Source: Acetobacterium wieringae
GTDB lineage: Bacteria > Bacillota > Clostridia > Eubacteriales > Eubacteriaceae
Length of the DNA: 64,000 nucleotides
Direction: 5' to 3'
Assembly (NCBI RefSeq): GCF_001766835.1
Contig: NZ_LKEU01000029.1
Coordinates: 62,001-126,000, forward strand
Below the pieces are notes generated by a model that was not told the DNA's origin, did no database searches, and was given only the letters and a program-made list of their open reading frames with translations. Position 1 is the stretch's first letter. Every line of letters starts with the position of its first letter. The position numbers were made by a program, and so were the translations under genes. Shown here piece by piece: positions 36,728 to 46,623 of the stretch.

Positions 36728-37246
36728 ATGGATTTAAAAGAAAGCATTGGTATTTACGAAGATTTTCCCAAGGAAGGGATTAGTTTTAAAGATATAAACA
36801 GTCTGATTTTAAACCCGAAGGCTTTTGCACATGTCATTGACGAAATGACGAAAGTAGCAAAGGCCCTTGATGCTAATATAATTGTAATTCCTGAAGCCAG
36901 AGGTTATATTTTTGGGACGCCATTGGCATATTTAATTGGTGCTGGTTTGGTGCCCGTTCGAAAGCCTGGAAAACTGCCTGGTGAGGTTTCATCGGAAGCT
37001 TATGACCTTGAATATGGATCAAATATTGTCGAAATTCAAAAAAACGCCATCAAGCCGGGAGATCGGGTTATTATTGTCGATGATTTACTGGCCACCGGGG
37101 GAACGATGATGGCCGCTACCAAATTGATCGAAAATCTTGGTGGGGAAATTTCGGGCATCATCACCTTGATTGAACTCACTGAATTAGGGGGGCGTGAGCT
37201 TCTTAAGAATTATTTTGTACACTCGATTGTGACCTACCCCTACTAA
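36728..37246 (+). CDS. apt: Adenine phosphoribosyltransferase
   Basis: Salvages adenine to AMP using PRPP. The 172-residue protein has the PRPP-binding motif VIIVDDLLATGGTM, the family segment FPKEGISFKDI near the N-terminus, and VPVRKPGKLPGE. The start is ATG 36728, preceded by GGGAG. A TTG at 36710 directly after the recJ stop is unlikely. apt before rel is a common Firmicute neighbourhood. Confidence 0.96.
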   Translation: MDLKESIGIYEDFPKEGISFKDINSLILNPKAFAHVIDEMTKVAKALDANIIVIPEARGYIFGTPLAYLIGAGLVPVRKPGKLPGEVSSEAYDLEYGSNIVEIQKNAIKPGDRVIIVDDLLATGGTMMAATKLIENLGGEISGIITLIELTELGGRELLKNYFVHSIVTYPY

Positions 37247-37277
37247 AGACTACTCACTAATAAAAGGCAGAAACGAT

Positions 37278-39449
37278 ATGGATAATGATGCAGTAAGAGG
37301 AAAAATTGACAATGTAATAAACCTGGTTAAAGCAAATAATCCAGATGCACAAACGGAGATGATCTATAAGGCTTATGACCTGGCCCGGGAAGCTCATAAA
37401 GATCAGAAACGTCTTTCTGGAGAAGACTATGTAATCCATCCGGTTTCTGTTGCTTATATTTTGGCTGAAATGCAAATGGATACGGAAACGATTGTGGCCG
37501 CTATTTTGCACGATGTTATTGAAGATACAATCTATTCATATGATTATATAAAAGAAGAATTCAATCAAAATATTGCGGACCTGGTGGAGGGTGTTACGAA
37601 AATCGGGCGGATTGGCTTTCAGTCCAAAGAAGAAAGTCAGGCGGAAAACCTCCGCAAAATGATTCTGGCCATGTCCAAAGATATTCGGGTCATTCTGATT
37701 AAGCTGGTTGACCGGCTTCACAACATGCGTACCTTGGAATACATGCGGGAAGCTAAACAGATTGAGAAAGCCAAAGAAACGTTGGATATCTATGCACCTT
37801 TGGCAAATCGACTGGGAATTTCGACCATCAAGTGGGAACTGGAGGATTTGGCACTAAAATATCTGGATCCGGAAGGTTACTATGATTTAGTTCAAAAAAT
37901 AAAAATTAAGAAAAGCGCCCGAGAAGCCTATATTGCCGATGTAATTGAAGTGTTATCCAAAGAAATCGAAAAAGTCGGTACCCATGCCGAGATTTATGGG
38001 CGGTCTAAACATTTTTACAGTATCTACCGAAAAATGAAAAGCCAAAACCGCAGCTTTGATGAAATCTACGATTTGATTGCCGTTCGGGTTATTGTTGATT
38101 CGTTAAAAGACTGTTATGGAGTGCTAGGCGTGGTTCATTCACAATGGACACCCATTCCGGGACGTTTTAAAGACTATATTGCCATGCCGAAACCAAATCT
38201 CTATCAGTCCATTCATACAACGGTGATGGGACCCAAGGGCGAACCCTTCGAAATTCAAATTCGTACCAGAGAAATGCATGAAACCGCAGAGTACGGAATT
38301 GCTGCCCACTGGAAATATAAAGAAGGACGAATGGATGCCAAGGACAATAAGTATGAGGTTCAAATGTCCTGGCTGCGTCAAATGCTTGAACTCCAGCGGG
38401 ATTCTGAAGACGCCGGAGAATTGGTGGAAACCATTAAGGTTGATCTTCTCAATGAAGAGGTCTACGTCTTTTCGCCCAAAGGCGCCGTCGTTCCGCTTCC
38501 GGCAGGATCATGTCCCCTGGATTTTGCCTACCGAATTCACAGTGATATCGGAAACAGCTGTGTCGGGGCTCGGGTAAATAATAAAATTGTCCCACTCAAT
38601 AGTCCCTTGAAGAGTGGAGACATCGTGGAAGTTATGACTTCCAAGAATTCAAATGGTCCCAGCAGAGACTGGCTGACCTTTGTTAAGAGCCCACATGCGC
38701 GCAACAAAATAAAGCAATATTTTAAAAAAGAAGAAAAAGATGAGAACATTCAAAAAGGCCGAAGTATTTTAGAGCGAGAAATCAAACGAGAAGGCTTGCA
38801 GCACTCAAATTTATTGAATTTGAATAATCTGGAGCTCCTGGCTGAAAAGTGTAGCTATAAGAGCCTCAACGATTTTTATGCTGCTATTGGTTATAATGGG
38901 ATAAAAATTGGAACTGTTTTTCAAAAGATGAAACTGCTGTTTCCTAAGGAATTTCCTGAAGAAGTTGAAGAGATCGTCTTAAAAAAACCGACTAAAGATC
39001 CAAAGAAATCCAGTAGTACAGTGATTGTTGCGGGACATAACGAAATTGATGTCCACTTTGCCAAATGTTGTAATCCGGTGCCTGGCGATAAAATTGTAGG
39101 ATATATCACAAAAGGCCGGGGGATCTCAGTCCATCGGGCGGATTGTTCCAATGTTCTTAATCTCACGGATCCCAACCGGATTGTCGAAGTAGAGTGGAAT
39201 AAATACAGTACCGGATCATTTACAGCAGAAATACACATAAAAGCCAAGGAATCACCGGGTACGATTATTCAAATTTCGAAAACATTTCTGGATATGGGCA
39301 TTCCGGTGACAGCTCTGAATGCGAAAAATGAGAAAAATGAATATGACTTTTTTTCGGCCACGCTCGAGGTAAAGAGCCGTCGTGAATTAAATTTGCTGAT
39401 TAAGAATTTGAACAAAATAAAAGAAATTACACAGATTTACCGAGTATAA
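37278..39449 (+). CDS. rel: Bifunctional (p)ppGpp synthetase/hydrolase Rel
   Basis: Makes and degrades the stringent-response alarmone. The 723-residue protein has, in order, an HD hydrolase domain (AAILHDVIEDT near residue 81), the synthetase domain (YGRSKHFYSIYRKMK, YQSIHTTVMG, EIQIRTREMHETAEYGIAAH), a TGS domain (VYVFSPKGAVVPLPAG), a Cys/His region (KCCNPVPGD with RADCSN), and a C-terminal ACT domain. Hydrolase and synthetase motifs are both intact, so it should be bifunctional. dtd follows after nine bases. Confidence 0.96.
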   Translation: MDNDAVRGKIDNVINLVKANNPDAQTEMIYKAYDLAREAHKDQKRLSGEDYVIHPVSVAYILAEMQMDTETIVAAILHDVIEDTIYSYDYIKEEFNQNIADLVEGVTKIGRIGFQSKEESQAENLRKMILAMSKDIRVILIKLVDRLHNMRTLEYMREAKQIEKAKETLDIYAPLANRLGISTIKWELEDLALKYLDPEGYYDLVQKIKIKKSAREAYIADVIEVLSKEIEKVGTHAEIYGRSKHFYSIYRKMKSQNRSFDEIYDLIAVRVIVDSLKDCYGVLGVVHSQWTPIPGRFKDYIAMPKPNLYQSIHTTVMGPKGEPFEIQIRTREMHETAEYGIAAHWKYKEGRMDAKDNKYEVQMSWLRQMLELQRDSEDAGELVETIKVDLLNEEVYVFSPKGAVVPLPAGSCPLDFAYRIHSDIGNSCVGARVNNKIVPLNSPLKSGDIVEVMTSKNSNGPSRDWLTFVKSPHARNKIKQYFKKEEKDENIQKGRSILEREIKREGLQHSNLLNLNNLELLAEKCSYKSLNDFYAAIGYNGIKIGTVFQKMKLLFPKEFPEEVEEIVLKKPTKDPKKSSSTVIVAGHNEIDVHFAKCCNPVPGDKIVGYITKGRGISVHRADCSNVLNLTDPNRIVEVEWNKYSTGSFTAEIHIKAKESPGTIIQISKTFLDMGIPVTALNAKNEKNEYDFFSATLEVKSRRELNLLIKNLNKIKEITQIYRV

Positions 39450-39458
39450 GGAGTAGTT

Positions 39459-39911
39459 ATGCGGGCAGTAATACAGCGGGTGACCGCTTCAGAAGTACGG
39501 ATCAACAATGAAACAGTGGCGAAAATTGGCCATGGACTCAATGTACTTCTGGGCATTAAAGATGATGATACCGAGGCAGATATGGACTATATCATCAATA
39601 AGTTGGTTAACCTGAGAATATTTGAAGATGAAGATGGCAAAATGAATCGCTCCATTCTCGATGAAGAAGGTGAATTGTTAGTAGTCTCACAGTTTACTCT
39701 CTACGGTGATTGTCGGAAGGGCAGACGGCCAGGCTTTACCCGAAGTGGGCCAGTAGATGTTGCTGAAAAAAAATATGCCATTTTTGTTGATAAATTAAAA
39801 TGTCAACCAATTAAAAAAATTGAGACGGGTGTTTTTCAGGCTGAAATGGAAGTATTGATTGTCAACGATGGTCCGGTTACCCTGTTATTAGATAGTGAAA
39901 AAGTTTTTTAA
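39459..39911 (+). CDS. dtd: D-aminoacyl-tRNA deacylase
   Basis: Removes D-amino acids and glycine mischarged on tRNA. The 150-residue protein shows the active-site segments VSQFTLYGDCRKGRRPGF and VNDGPVTLLLDS (Gly-Pro motif), and the conserved start MRAVIQRV. Its location directly after rel is typical. Confidence 0.96.
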   Translation: MRAVIQRVTASEVRINNETVAKIGHGLNVLLGIKDDDTEADMDYIINKLVNLRIFEDEDGKMNRSILDEEGELLVVSQFTLYGDCRKGRRPGFTRSGPVDVAEKKYAIFVDKLKCQPIKKIETGVFQAEMEVLIVNDGPVTLLLDSEKVF

Positions 39912-39938
39912 ATTGATTAAATAGATAAGGAAAGCAAT

Positions 39939-40568
39939 ATGGAAGTAATCAAAAAATCCCTGGGACAAATGGGCACAAATTGTTACGTGGTTTGGGATGA
40001 GAACACACTGGAAGCGGCGGTGGTTGATCCCGGATTTGAGGATCAACAAATTGGTGACATCATTAATGACAATAAACTCAAAGTAAAATACATTCTGCTG
40101 ACACATGGTCATTTCGATCATCTTGGTGGCGTTAATCAGATTAAGCAATTAACTGGAGCTAAGGTTCTGATTCACGAAAATGATGCGAATTGTCTTGTGG
40201 ATCCGAAACGAAACCTCTCAGCATTGGCTGGAATCGACATGGTACTGGCGCCAGCTGATGGATATTTAAACGAAAATGAAACAATCACATTAGGAGAGAT
40301 TGTTATCCGCATAATACATACACCTGGTCACTCAAAGGGAGGGGTCTGTTTCTTGGCAGACGGTCAGCTCATAGCTGGAGATACTCTTTTTAACACTTCA
40401 ATCGGCCGAACGGACTTTGCAGACGGCGACTTAAGTGAGTTACTCAATGCGATTGAGATGAAACTGTTTATCCTTGATGATGCAACCATTGTACTACCGG
40501 GACATGGTGGGAATACGACCATTGGGTACGAAAAAATGCACAATCCTTTTTTAAAGGGGCGTTTCTAG
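39939..40568 (+). CDS. MBL-fold metallo-hydrolase (glyoxalase II-like)
   Basis: A 209-residue metallo-beta-lactamase-fold hydrolase with the metal motif THGHFDHLGG, IHTPGHSKGGVCF, AGDTLFNTSIGRTDF and PGHGGNT. It resembles the short glyoxalase II-like proteins commonly found between dtd and hemZ in Clostridia. Its natural substrate is unknown. Confidence 0.9.
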   Translation: MEVIKKSLGQMGTNCYVVWDENTLEAAVVDPGFEDQQIGDIINDNKLKVKYILLTHGHFDHLGGVNQIKQLTGAKVLIHENDANCLVDPKRNLSALAGIDMVLAPADGYLNENETITLGEIVIRIIHTPGHSKGGVCFLADGQLIAGDTLFNTSIGRTDFADGDLSELLNAIEMKLFILDDATIVLPGHGGNTTIGYEKMHNPFLKGRF

Positions 40569-40577
40569 GAGGGGCCA

Positions 40578-42041
40578 ATGAGAGTGCTTCGCTTTGATCT
40601 GGAACGGCCAGAATTAGAATATTATTTTCATGAATTATATCAGGCTTTCGATCCGGGTGTAAAAAATGTCTTGACAGGAAAAGCAGATGGTGTATTAGTT
40701 GAGAAAACCGAAGGAACACAAGTTGTGCTAACTTTGACATGGGAAGGTGGTAAAGCACTAACTCGAACCTATCAATTCAATAACAGCGTCGAACCCCTTG
40801 AAAATAGCCTTTATAAGGGGTTTCTTTATGATTTTCTATCTGAGTACTTTGAAAAAAGGCTGCAATGGGGAACATTAACCGGTATTAAACCAGTAAAAAT
40901 GGTACAGAAATATTACAAACAGGGTAGGACGACAACCCAAATAAGAAATAGATTCAGGGATTATTATCGTGTCAGCAATGACCGCACCGATCTTTTGCTT
41001 CAGATTTCAAAAACACAAGCCAGCCTCATTCCCAGTGAACAGGTTAGTGAGGCGAATCGCCTTATTAGTATATACGTAGGAATTCCTCTCTGTCCCTCTA
41101 AATGTGACTATTGCTCCTTTGTGTCCACGATTGTCGATAAAAAGGGTGAAAATTTGCAGCGATATCTGGATCATTTACTTATTGAAATTAAAAAAACAGG
41201 GGAAGTTCTAAAGGCTTCCAATTTGCAAATTGACACCTTGTATATCGGTGGCGGCACACCAACCGTGTTAAGTGCCGATCAATTGGAACAGCTGATGTCA
41301 GTACTTGAGGGTAGCTTTAATTTATCGCAGTTGAGGGAATATACTCTGGAAGCAGGGCGAGCCGAAACGATTAATCAGGAAAAGCTGGAAGTAGCAAAAA
41401 ATCATAAGGTAGATCGCATTTGTCTGAATCCGCAGTCTATGAATCCGCAAACGTTACTCAGTGTTGGACGGCCATGGGAAGCGGGACTTCTCGAACAACA
41501 GGTGGCATTAATTAAGTCAATCGGTTTTAAAACTTTAAACATGGATCTAATTGCCGGACTGGGAAATGAAACACCAGCAGATTTTTTGCGATCCCTGGAA
41601 GCCGTTCTAGCCCTGGATCCTCAAAACATCACAATCCATAATTTGTCGATTAAAAAAGGCTCTCGATTAAAAGATCAAAACGGGATTGTTGTTAACGAGG
41701 GCTATGGTGAAGATTTTTATCAATCGGTAAAAAAACGCTTGGCTGCAGAAGGTTTCGATCCCTATTATCTGTATCGACTAAAATATACTCGGGGCAACAG
41801 TGAAAATGTCGGGTATGCCAAGCGGGGGCATGAAGGAATTTACAACATTTTAATGATGGCTGAGTGCCAGTCAACTCTAGGTATTGGGGCTGGAGCAACG
41901 GGAAACCTCTATGATCCAGTGACCGATAATATCTCCAAGGTTTTCACGGTAAAAGATGTGAAAACTTATAATGAACGGTTTGAGGAGATTGTGGAGAAAA
42001 AGTGCGGTGCTTATCGCATTTTATCAATGAATAAAAAATAA
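40578..42041 (+). CDS. hemZ: Radical SAM coproporphyrinogen III dehydrogenase-like protein HemZ
   Basis: A 487-residue radical SAM protein of the HemZ branch, related to oxygen-independent coproporphyrinogen oxidase. The cluster motif C-x3-C-x2-C appears as PLCPSKCDYCSFVS, followed by LYIGGGTPT and LIAGLGNET. A 165-residue N-terminal region precedes the radical SAM core, as in other HemZ proteins. Biochemical activity of this branch in haem synthesis is not firmly established, and homologues occur in organisms with little haem. A terminator follows; hisS, often next in this string, is absent. Confidence 0.9.
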   Translation: MRVLRFDLERPELEYYFHELYQAFDPGVKNVLTGKADGVLVEKTEGTQVVLTLTWEGGKALTRTYQFNNSVEPLENSLYKGFLYDFLSEYFEKRLQWGTLTGIKPVKMVQKYYKQGRTTTQIRNRFRDYYRVSNDRTDLLLQISKTQASLIPSEQVSEANRLISIYVGIPLCPSKCDYCSFVSTIVDKKGENLQRYLDHLLIEIKKTGEVLKASNLQIDTLYIGGGTPTVLSADQLEQLMSVLEGSFNLSQLREYTLEAGRAETINQEKLEVAKNHKVDRICLNPQSMNPQTLLSVGRPWEAGLLEQQVALIKSIGFKTLNMDLIAGLGNETPADFLRSLEAVLALDPQNITIHNLSIKKGSRLKDQNGIVVNEGYGEDFYQSVKKRLAAEGFDPYYLYRLKYTRGNSENVGYAKRGHEGIYNILMMAECQSTLGIGAGATGNLYDPVTDNISKVFTVKDVKTYNERFEEIVEKKCGAYRILSMNKK

Positions 42042-42052
42042 GACTATTTTTT

Positions 42053-42080
42053 AAATCGGAATAGAATGTTCCGATTTTTT
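42053..42080 (+). terminator. Terminator after hemZ
   Basis: AAATCGGAA and TTCCGATTT pair around a seven-base loop and run into T6. Confidence 0.92.
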
Positions 42081-42104
42081 ATATTTGGACTATTAATGAC
42101 GATT

Positions 42105-42141
42105 ATAAATCATTAAATCGTTGAAACGATTCATAAATCAT
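42105..42141 (+). repeat. Direct repeats flanking a palindrome upstream of the aspS promoter
   Basis: Two copies of ATAAATCAT (42105-42113 and 42133-42141) flank AATCGTT-GA-AACGATT (42116-42131). The layout looks like a regulator-binding site some 30 bases upstream of the -35 box. Confidence 0.45.
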
Positions 42142-42171
42142 GATACTCAAATTGTTTTTCAGTATTCCCGC

Positions 42172-42201
42172 TTGACAGCTCTATTACATCTTCATTATAA
42201 T
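42172..42201 (+). promoter_or_regulatory. Strong consensus promoter of aspS
   Basis: Perfect TTGACA (42172-42177) and perfect TATAAT (42196-42201), with an 18-bp spacer. The leader of about 40 bases leaves no room for a T-box. Confidence 0.88.
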
Positions 42202-42247
42202 ATAAAGGTTAAGAAGATAATAAATCACTATATACATTGGAGGTAGA

Positions 42248-44017
42248 ATGAATACTTATTATAGAAATACCATGTGTGGAGAATTAACAGCAAGCAATGT
42301 TGGGCAGGTTGTTGAATTGGCAGGCTGGGCAGATAATCGCCGAAATCTCGGTGGGGTACTTTTTATCGATTTAAGAGACCGCTCCGGAAAAATTCAGTTG
42401 GTCGTCAACGAAGAAAAACCAGAAGCCTTTGAAATTGCAGAAAAGGTCAGAAATGAGTATGTATTATCAGTTAAAGGTAAGGTTGTCTTAAGAAGCCTGG
42501 AAAATGTTAATAAAAATATCCTAACTGGTGAAATCGAAGTTGAAATTATTGAATTAAAAATTCTGGATTCATCGGAAACACCACCGATTTATATCGAAGA
42601 TAATGATCAAACTAATGAAGCCGTACGACTCAAATATCGTTACCTTGATCTGAGAAAACCGAAATTTCAGAAAATTCTAAGAACTCGGCATCAGGCAGCT
42701 GCCATTGCCAGAAATTTTTTAAATGATAAGGGTTTTCTGGAAGTCGAAACACCAATGCTGGCTAAACCCACTCCTGAGGGAGCCCGAGATTTTCTGGTAC
42801 CATCCCGAGTTCAAAAAGGAAAGTTCTTTGGACTGCCCCAGTCACCTCAGTTATACAAACAAATCTTAATGATTTCTGGCGTTGACCGTTATTATCAGAT
42901 TGCCAAATGCTTCCGTGATGAAGATTTAAGACAGGATCGCCAGCCGGAGTTCACTCAAATTGATATGGAAATGTCGTTTATTGACAAAGACGATATTATT
43001 GCCATTAACGAAGAAATGATTGCAAAGATTATGAAAGAAGTAAAAGGCGTCGATGTTCAAACGCCAATGGTAAGAATGACCTATCAGGAAGCGATGGATC
43101 AATATGGTTCGGACAAGCCAGATACCCGATTTGACTTAAAATTGATTGACTTATCAGAAATTGTTGAAAATTCTGAATTTAAAGTTTTTTCGAGTGCCGT
43201 GAAAAAGGGTGGCAGTGTTCGTGCTATCAACGCTAAAGGGGCGCAGGCTAAATTAAGTAAAAAAGGCATTAAAGGACTTGAAAATTTTGCTAAGATTTAT
43301 AAGGCCAAAGGTTTAGCCTGGATCGACGTATCCGAAGACGAAATGAAATCACCAATCCTGAAGTTCATTTCAGAAGAAGAAAAAACCGCAATTTTTGAAA
43401 AAACTGATGCAAAACCAGGGGATTTAATCTTTATTATCGCCGACACCAACGAAATTGTCTGTAATGCTCTGGGTCAATTACGACTGGAACTGGCACGTAA
43501 ATTGGAATATGATTTAAAAGACCAGTATAATTTTCTCTGGGTAACGGATTTTCCATTATTGGAATATGACCCGGAAGCAGGCCGTTATACCGCTAAACAC
43601 CACCCCTTTACCATGCCACTGGAAGAAGACTTGCAGTATCTGGAAACCGATCTGCTAAAGGTTCGGGCGGATGCTTATGATATGGTCGTAAACGGGGTCG
43701 AACTGGGGGGGGGGAGTATTCGTATCCATAACCAGGAAATCCAGGAAAAAGTATTCACAGCGTTGGGCTTTACTCAGGAATCAGCCTGGGAGCAATTCGG
43801 ATTTTTATTGGAAGCTCTTAAATATGGAACACCACCACATGGTGGGCTGGCCTTTGGTTTGGATCGTCTGGTGATGTTGCTTACCGATAATGATAATATT
43901 CGTGACGTCATTGCTTTCCCGAAAACTCAAAATCATGGTTGTCTGATGATGGATGCACCGGCGAGTGCCAGTCTGGATCAACTCATCGATCTGGGCATCT
44001 CTGTGGATGAATTGTAA
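42248..44017 (+). CDS. aspS: Aspartyl-tRNA synthetase
   Basis: Class II synthetase of 589 residues. It has an N-terminal OB anticodon-binding domain, the catalytic core with [20 protein letters not shown] (motif 2) and [13 protein letters not shown] (motif 3), and an inserted GAD domain around residues 290-410, as in bacterial enzymes. Whether it is tRNA-Asp specific or also charges tRNA-Asn cannot be judged here. TTGGAGGTAG is the ribosome site. The stop overlaps the next ATG by one base. Confidence 0.96.
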   Translation: MNTYYRNTMCGELTASNVGQVVELAGWADNRRNLGGVLFIDLRDRSGKIQLVVNEEKPEAFEIAEKVRNEYVLSVKGKVVLRSLENVNKNILTGEIEVEIIELKILDSSETPPIYIEDNDQTNEAVRLKYRYLDLRKPKFQKILRTRHQAAAIARNFLNDKGFLEVETPMLAKPTPEGARDFLVPSRVQKGKFFGLPQSPQLYKQILMISGVDRYYQIAKCFRDEDLRQDRQPEFTQIDMEMSFIDKDDIIAINEEMIAKIMKEVKGVDVQTPMVRMTYQEAMDQYGSDKPDTRFDLKLIDLSEIVENSEFKVFSSAVKKGGSVRAINAKGAQAKLSKKGIKGLENFAKIYKAKGLAWIDVSEDEMKSPILKFISEEEKTAIFEKTDAKPGDLIFIIADTNEIVCNALGQLRLELARKLEYDLKDQYNFLWVTDFPLLEYDPEAGRYTAKHHPFTMPLEEDLQYLETDLLKVRADAYDMVVNGVELGGGSIRIHNQEIQEKVFTALGFTQESAWEQFGFLLEALKYGTPPHGGLAFGLDRLVMLLTDNDNIRDVIAFPKTQNHGCLMMDAPASASLDQLIDLGISVDEL

Positions 44018-44487
44018 TGAAAGAAATAGGAACAGTTAGATCACTTCGGGGAAATAATGCTGAGGTTGAAATCAAGCGCAACTCAGCTTGCGGAGACTGT
44101 GGCGCCTGTCACATCAGCAAAGATCAGTCAGTTATGTTAACGACGGCAAAAAACATGGTCAACGCTAAAAACGGTGAAACGGTTGAAGTTGAAATGCAAT
44201 TTGTCAATGTCTTTGTTGCTGCATTTATCATGTATGGAATACCGCTTGTCGCCTTTATTTTAGGAAGCAGTGTGACATATTATTTGATCGGTAGCTTCAA
44301 ATTAGGGTTGGATCAAGTGCTGGTCTCTTTTTTGACAGGAATCTGTCTAACGGCCATCGCCTATCTGGCAATCCGTCACTTTGATCGTCAGGGACGATTT
44401 AACAGCAAGTATCAACCCGTGATCATTGCTGTTATCGATAATGCTGAGATTAAATCGACCCCTATGGAAAAACGAATGGGTAATTAA
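44017..44487 (+). CDS. SoxR-reducing / RseC (MucC) family membrane protein
   Basis: A 156-residue protein with an N-terminal beta-like domain containing a Cys cluster, ACGDCGACHIS, near residue 25, and two membrane helices around residues 67-90 and 103-123. This is the RseC/MucC family, members of which are linked to SoxR reduction or sigma-E control in proteobacteria. In Clostridia its role is unknown, and it may be redox related because of the cysteines. It overlaps aspS by one base (TAATG). Confidence 0.85.
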   Translation: MKEIGTVRSLRGNNAEVEIKRNSACGDCGACHISKDQSVMLTTAKNMVNAKNGETVEVEMQFVNVFVAAFIMYGIPLVAFILGSSVTYYLIGSFKLGLDQVLVSFLTGICLTAIAYLAIRHFDRQGRFNSKYQPVIIAVIDNAEIKSTPMEKRMGN

Positions 44488-44496
44488 TTACGAAAG

Positions 44497-44526
44497 AGGT
44501 ATCTGCGGTTTTTAACGCAGATACCT
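44497..44526 (+). terminator. Hairpin after the RseC-family gene
   Basis: AGGTATCTGCG pairs perfectly with CGCAGATACCT around an eight-base T-rich loop. No immediate T run follows, so termination may be partial. Confidence 0.65.
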
Positions 44527-44576
44527 TAAATATTGATGTATTTTTGTTGGTTTAAACAAAATAAATAAAAAAAAGC

Positions 44577-44605
44577 TTGATTAATCCTCCGTGATTCATT
44601 ATAAT
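44577..44605 (+). promoter_or_regulatory. Promoter of the tRNA-Pro gene
   Basis: -35 TTGATT (44577-44582), 17-bp spacer, perfect -10 TATAAT (44600-44605). The tRNA 5' end is at 44617, giving a very short leader. Confidence 0.82.
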
Positions 44606-44616
44606 ATATTTACTGT

Positions 44617-44693
44617 CTGGGTGTAGCGCAGCTTGGTAGCGCGCTTGACTGGGGGTCAAGAGGCCGGAGGTTCAAATCCTCTCACTCAGACCA
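44617..44693 (+). tRNA. tRNA-Pro (anticodon GGG)
   Basis: The 77-base gene folds as a cloverleaf. The acceptor stem is CTGGGTG with CACTCAG (one G-U), and the D arm is GCGCAGCTTGGTAGCGC. The anticodon stem is CTTGA/TCAAG, with loop CTGGGGG placing GGG at positions 34-36. The T arm is GGAGG-TTCAAAT-CCTCT, and discriminator A plus an encoded CCA end it. A T run after CCA probably helps termination. Confidence 0.95.
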
Positions 44694-44713
44694 TTTTTTA
44701 TTAAGGTGAAAAT

Positions 44714-45951
44714 ATGGGTCAAATTAAAAGAAAAAATAATAGACGAGTCAATTCTTTAAGAAAAATTGTTGTTGGCATCGTTTTTTTTTTATTGTAGCAA
44801 TAATTATTATTTCCAGTTACCGGGGTAATATGAGCATGCTGCTCGAAAAAAAAGAGTATACTGAATCGTATAAAACAGAGATGTATTTTTTCAAAGATGT
44901 TGATTATCGAACGCTCGATAATTTCCAGGCCAGTGATTTATCGCTGATGGAAGGGGAAAAAGCCAATGGTTATAAACCGTTGACAAATTCGCCGAAGGTT
45001 ATTAATACGGAATATTTAAATCAACAAATTGCCGTGATTGACACGATCATTAAAGAAGAGTATTATAACAACTGGAGCCGGATCGTGGGCGATATGGTTA
45101 CGAATTATCAAGGTATTTCGAGCATTACCAACCAGATCGGTGAAACAGAGCGGGAACGAAAAAAATTTCTGATTGAATCAGTGCAATACATGGGACTAGA
45201 TTTAGCCGCCCTTCAACAAAAACGGCAAACGCTGGTTGGCCTGCTTGGTGGTCAACCGAGAAACATTGCCTTGAATGAGCTCGGATTACTTTCGAGTGGC
45301 TATGTTTATACATCGATCCAACCAGTTGAAAAAGCGTTAAGTGAAAGCATGCTCCCCTATATTAATACCACTTTTTTAAAAACCGCCAGTAAAGTTGATC
45401 AGCAATCCGAAGGACTTTTAAAGGTTGTAAATAATGACCACATTTATGTCGCCTTTTCCATGCCAAGTGACATGGCCATTATGGGCGAAGCTGAGGTTGA
45501 GGCCTTAAAGACTGAATTGATGGGGACTACCGACAGTGGGATTAATCAAGATTACTATGAGTTTTTAATTAAAAGAGTTGATCAGCTTTATTATTTTCCT
45601 AAGCTTAGATTTAAATTTGATGATCAGGTATATTCCGGTTATTTTGTTGATGTTATTGATGAAGGCGGTCAAAAGATCGTTGTACTGATGCTAAAAGATT
45701 ACGTTAATGACTTTGCTAAGGTGGTTATAGGTAAATCTGACGTTTTTATTCAGGACTACAGTGCCTATGAAATACCCAAAAGTGCAGTATACACTATCGG
45801 AGATGAGACATTGATCGACACCGTAACAAAAGGTTATTTTAGTGATTCATTTCCGGTTGTTGTGGAAAAGTATAATAATGGCTATGCTGTTTTGAGAACC
45901 GATGAGAATCCGAATTTAAGCAGTGGTATGCGGATTAGTATTTATCCCTAA
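44714..45951 (+). pseudogene. HlyD-like membrane protein gene with a one-base frameshift in a T10 tract
   Basis: An ATG at 44714 with ribosome site AGGTGA opens a frame coding for a basic segment and the start of a membrane helix (RKIVVGIVFFL), which hits a stop just after a run of ten T (44781-44790). One extra T would join it in frame to VAIIIISSYRGN and then to the long frame usually called from ATG 44830 (373 residues). That part resembles HlyD-type periplasmic adaptor proteins, with a helical middle (residues 50-150) and a beta-rich C-terminal half. The intact protein would be about 412 residues with one N-terminal anchor. It may be a true frameshift, a slippage-expressed gene or a homopolymer sequencing error. 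Similar genes sit upstream of ylmE-sepF in Clostridia; function unknown. Confidence 0.8.
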
Positions 45952-45965
45952 GGATGTGAAACAAA

Positions 45966-46613
45966 GTGATTTCAGAAAACATAAAACGGATCAAATCAGA
46001 AATACCCGAAGATGTTACGCTAGTTGCGGTGACAAAATATCAAAGTCTGGAAGCAACCCAGGCGGTTTTAGAAGCTGGCATTTTTGACCTTGGCGAAAGT
46101 AAGGTTCAGGATTTTCTTAAAAAATACGAGGTTCTGGGCGATCAGCCACGTTGGCATTTTATTGGACATTTGCAAAAAAATAAGGTAAAATATTTAATTG
46201 GTAAAACCTTTCTGATCCATTCTGTCGATTCAATCGAGTTGATGGATGTCATTGAAAAGGAAGGAAAAAAACAGGGAATTGTTACCGATGTTTTACTCCA
46301 GTTAAATTTAGCTCGAGAAGACAGTAAATCTGGAATTCTCGAAGAAAATCTGCAAACGGTATTGAATGAGTTGTCCGGATATCAGTTTATCCGGATCAAA
46401 GGTCTGATGGCGATGGGTCCTTTAACTCAAAATAATGACAAAATACGTGAGATTTTTGTGGATTTAAAAAGAATTTATGATAAAATAAAAGAGGAATCTG
46501 TGGGTGAGGTTATTCAAATGAATTATCTTTCCATGGGTATGACTGATGATTATACCATTGCAATAGAAGAGGGCTCCAATATGATTAGAGTTGGACGCAA
46601 AATATTTAGTTAG
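45966..46613 (+). CDS. ylmE: PLP homeostasis protein YggS/YlmE family
   Basis: A 215-residue PLP-binding protein of the COG0325 family, which buffers pyridoxal phosphate rather than catalysing a known reaction. The PLP-binding Lys is in LVAVTKYQSLEA, and the phosphate-holding C-terminal segment includes LSMGMTDDYTIAIEEGSNMIRVG. The GTG start at 45966 is preceded by AAGGATGTG. It begins the ylmE-sepF-ylmG-ylmH run next to division genes. Confidence 0.93.
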   Translation: MISENIKRIKSEIPEDVTLVAVTKYQSLEATQAVLEAGIFDLGESKVQDFLKKYEVLGDQPRWHFIGHLQKNKVKYLIGKTFLIHSVDSIELMDVIEKEGKKQGIVTDVLLQLNLAREDSKSGILEENLQTVLNELSGYQFIRIKGLMAMGPLTQNNDKIREIFVDLKRIYDKIKEESVGEVIQMNYLSMGMTDDYTIAIEEGSNMIRVGRKIFS

Positions 46614-46623
46614 GAGAGATACG

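Noticed and set aside
42081..42247. T-box riboswitch before aspS
   Set aside because: The promoter is only about 40 bases from the gene, leaving no room for a T-box, and no T-box core sequence is seen.
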